Assembly: GCA_963210315.1 (NCBI GenBank)
Contig: OY723247.1
Location: 1,860,001-1,924,000, forward strand
Length of the DNA: 64,000 nt
Origin: Rhynchopus euleeides
Lineage: Eukaryota; Euglenozoa; Diplonemea; Diplonemida; Diplonemidae
Reading direction: 5' to 3'
This document shows, piece by piece, positions 62,519 through 64,000 of the stretch (position 1 is the stretch's first letter; every line of letters begins with the position of its first letter). A model generated the notes under the pieces. It was not told the origin of the DNA, searched no databases, and saw only the letters and a program-made list of their open reading frames with translations. The translations under genes and the position numbers were made by a program.

Positions 62519-62583
62519 CAACAAGGACTCGCATTGCAAGAAGGTTTCAGGAGGCCTGATTTTCCTTTTCACTCTCGGCAATC
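62519..62583 (+). repeat. Introner-like repeat, copy 3 (diverged)
   Basis: AACAAGGACTCGCATTGCAAGAAGGT and TTTTCACTCTCGGCAATCAA align with the two copies at 10204 and 37992 at about 75%. As there, a C-rich tract and an acceptor-like CTTTCACTGCAG (ending 62640) follow. Confidence 0.6.
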
Positions 62584-62640
62584 AAAAGAAAAAAAAACCC
62601 CCCCCTCCCCCAACCACCTCTTTGTAACTCTTTCACTGCA

Positions 62641-62793
62641 GGGAATGCGTTGCTGTGGATCAGGTGTGGTGTCCTTACCCCGCCCTAACAGGCGGGATGG
62701 GTGCCTCGCCATGCGATTGCAACCAGTGTGGCCGCCAGAAGAACCGGGGAAAGTATACCTGGTCTTGCCAAAACGAGCCCAACGAGCACAGCT
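62641..62793 (+). CDS. Candidate terminal exon, Cys-rich
   Basis: After the acceptor-like TGCAG, one frame reads 50 residues to TGA at 62791-62793, with six Cys including CDCNQCG and WSCQNE. The context (introner-like repeat, C tract, AG) looks like a true intron/exon border, and composition is protein-like. No upstream exon could be fixed, so this may be the end of a decayed or unrecognised gene. Confidence 0.3.
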
Positions 62794-62972
62794 GATGACG
62801 AAGAGGTGACGACGCTTTTGAGGCATTGTGTGCTGCCCGGTGTGTCCTGTCCTGTGTCTCCATCCCAGGTGGCCAGGCCTGGAAATCAGTGCGATAAAAG
62901 GGGGGTCGACGGAGTAGCCTGGCCATCATAGGACTTGGAACATTTTTACGGTCCACCCTTTTTCCGTTTACG
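62794..62972. other. Short spacer, no gene recognised
   Basis: Unremarkable sequence up to a TTTACGG scar that resembles the end of family iii. Confidence 0.4.
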
Positions 62973-64000
62973 GTATACATGTAAAATACTTGCACGACAA
63001 GTAAAATACATGTATAATACTTGCATGACAAGTAAAATACTTGCACGCAAGTAAAATACATGTATTTTACTTGCATGCAAGTATTTTACTTGTCATGCAA
63101 GTATTTTACATGTATAATACTTGCATGACAAGTATTATACATGTAAAATACATGTAAATGCATGAAATATACATGTAAAATACATGTATATCAAGTAAAA
63201 ATACATGTATAATAGTTGACATGCAACTATTATACATGTATTTTTACTTGATATACCGTATACGTAAATATTTTGGAACGTAAATATTATGGAACGTAAA
63301 TATTTTGGAACGCTGGTGGGTTGGCGTTCCAGATTTTTTTCGTTCCATAATATTTACAGGGCTTTCTGCGACTCGGGGACTTGGGCCAGGTGATCGGACG
63401 GCATACAGAGTCCCTGACGGGGCCTACTCGTGCACTTTTCGCGCGATTCCTGAGGCAAGCCATCCTCACCACCGAGTCCCCAACTGGCCCTGTAAATATT
63501 TTGGAACGTAAATATTATGGAACGGACCAGGCAAAAATGGGCCCGTTCCATAATATTTACGTTCCATAATACCGTATACGTAAATATTTTGGAACGTAAA
63601 TATTATGGAACGTAAATATTATGGAACGTAAATATTTTGGAACGCTGGTGGGTTGGCGTTCCAGATTTTTTTCGTTCCATAATATTTACAGGGCTTTCTG
63701 CGACTCGGGGACTTGGACCAGGTGATCGGACGGCATACAGAGTCCCTGACGGGACCTACTCGTGCACTTTTCGCGCGATTCCTGACGCAAGCCGTCCTCA
63801 CCACCGAGTCCCCAACTGGCCCTGTAAATATTATGGAACGTAAATATTATGGAACGGACCGGCCAAAAATGGGCCCGTTCCATAATATTTACGTTCCATA
63901 ATATTTACGTATACGGTATTTACGTATACGGTACATGTATTTTACATGTATATTTCAGGCATATACATGTATTATACATGTATAATAGTTGACATGCAAG
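62973..64000. mobile_element. Family i palindromic element, copy 4, truncated, running off the window
   Basis: ACATGTATAATACTTGCATG-type units as in copies 1-3 at 62973-63255 and 63932-64000. The left terminus is missing. It is interrupted by the family iii dimer with a TA duplication. Confidence 0.75.
63256..63931. mobile_element. Family iii short copies, head-to-tail dimer
   Basis: Two units of about 330 bp (63256-63571 and 63572-63931), each with CCGTATACGTAAATATT at its start, TAAATATTATGGAACG units at both ends, and a core of about 130 bp identical in type to 49856-49990. The dimer is flanked by TA on both sides (63254-63255, 63932-63933). Non-autonomous. Confidence 0.8.

Noticed and set aside
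1-64000. tRNA, rRNA or spliced-leader RNA genes
   Set aside because: I looked for B-box-like GGTTCGA sequence and leader-like motifs by eye and found none convincing; a covariance-model scan would be decisive.

Overview
The window is nuclear DNA of a microbial eukaryote. It has a single-ORF 13.7 kb dynein heavy chain-like gene, a CDK12-like kinase, a VPS55 gene, a two-pore K+ channel and a membrane nucleotidyl-cyclase-like protein. All eight host genes lie on the + strand. They are GC-rich and carry few short GT-AG introns (5' sites mostly GTATGC or GTATGT), with long C-runs before the AG. Likely splice-acceptor AGs sit just upstream of several start codons. One-sided gene polarity, intron poverty and these candidate 5' acceptors fit a euglenozoan such as a diplonemid best. 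That is an inference; no spliced-leader, tRNA or rRNA gene was recognised.

Layout. 1-37.1 kb is the gene-bearing part: a Lys/Ala/Pro-rich nuclear-type protein (5' partial, 1 intron), a tandem cyclase-domain membrane protein, a KY/transglutaminase-like protein (1 intron), the dynein heavy chain-like gene, VPS55 (2 introns, the first holding a 2.9 kb transposon), a CDK12/13-like kinase (1 intron), a small MGC-type putatively acylated protein, and a K2P potassium channel. Spacers of 0.4-2.8 kb between genes are rich in C and G homopolymers and contain no convincing gene.

38-64 kb is almost entirely mobile and repeated DNA, much of it nested. I name the families i to x for reference. Family i (TIR CACGGTGGGATCTTG, full of ACATGTAT-type palindromes) occurs as three bounded copies (39213-41918, 46605-49689, 49717-53985) plus a fragment at the window end. 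It acts as a landing pad: families v, ii, iii and iv are inserted in its copies, and one copy is itself inserted in a decayed family viii element. Target-site duplications can be read by comparing interrupted and uninterrupted copies. Family viii (55858-58527) carries an uninterrupted 741-codon gene for a probable DDE transposase with a C-terminal SAP motif. Families ii and vii encode recognisably related, frameshifted proteins of a family I cannot name. Family iv encodes a hAT-like transposase broken by one frameshift.

Four families (i, ii, iv, vii) share CACGG termini although the rest of their TIRs differ, and most families carry their own many-fold repeated short palindrome near the ends. 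A roughly 70 bp sequence with an intron-like 3' end recurs in a real intron, beside a transposon, and near 62.5 kb, which suggests an introner-like element. Several host proteins keep a fold but lose catalytic residues (dynein AAA1, the first cyclase domain, the transglutaminase-like domain).
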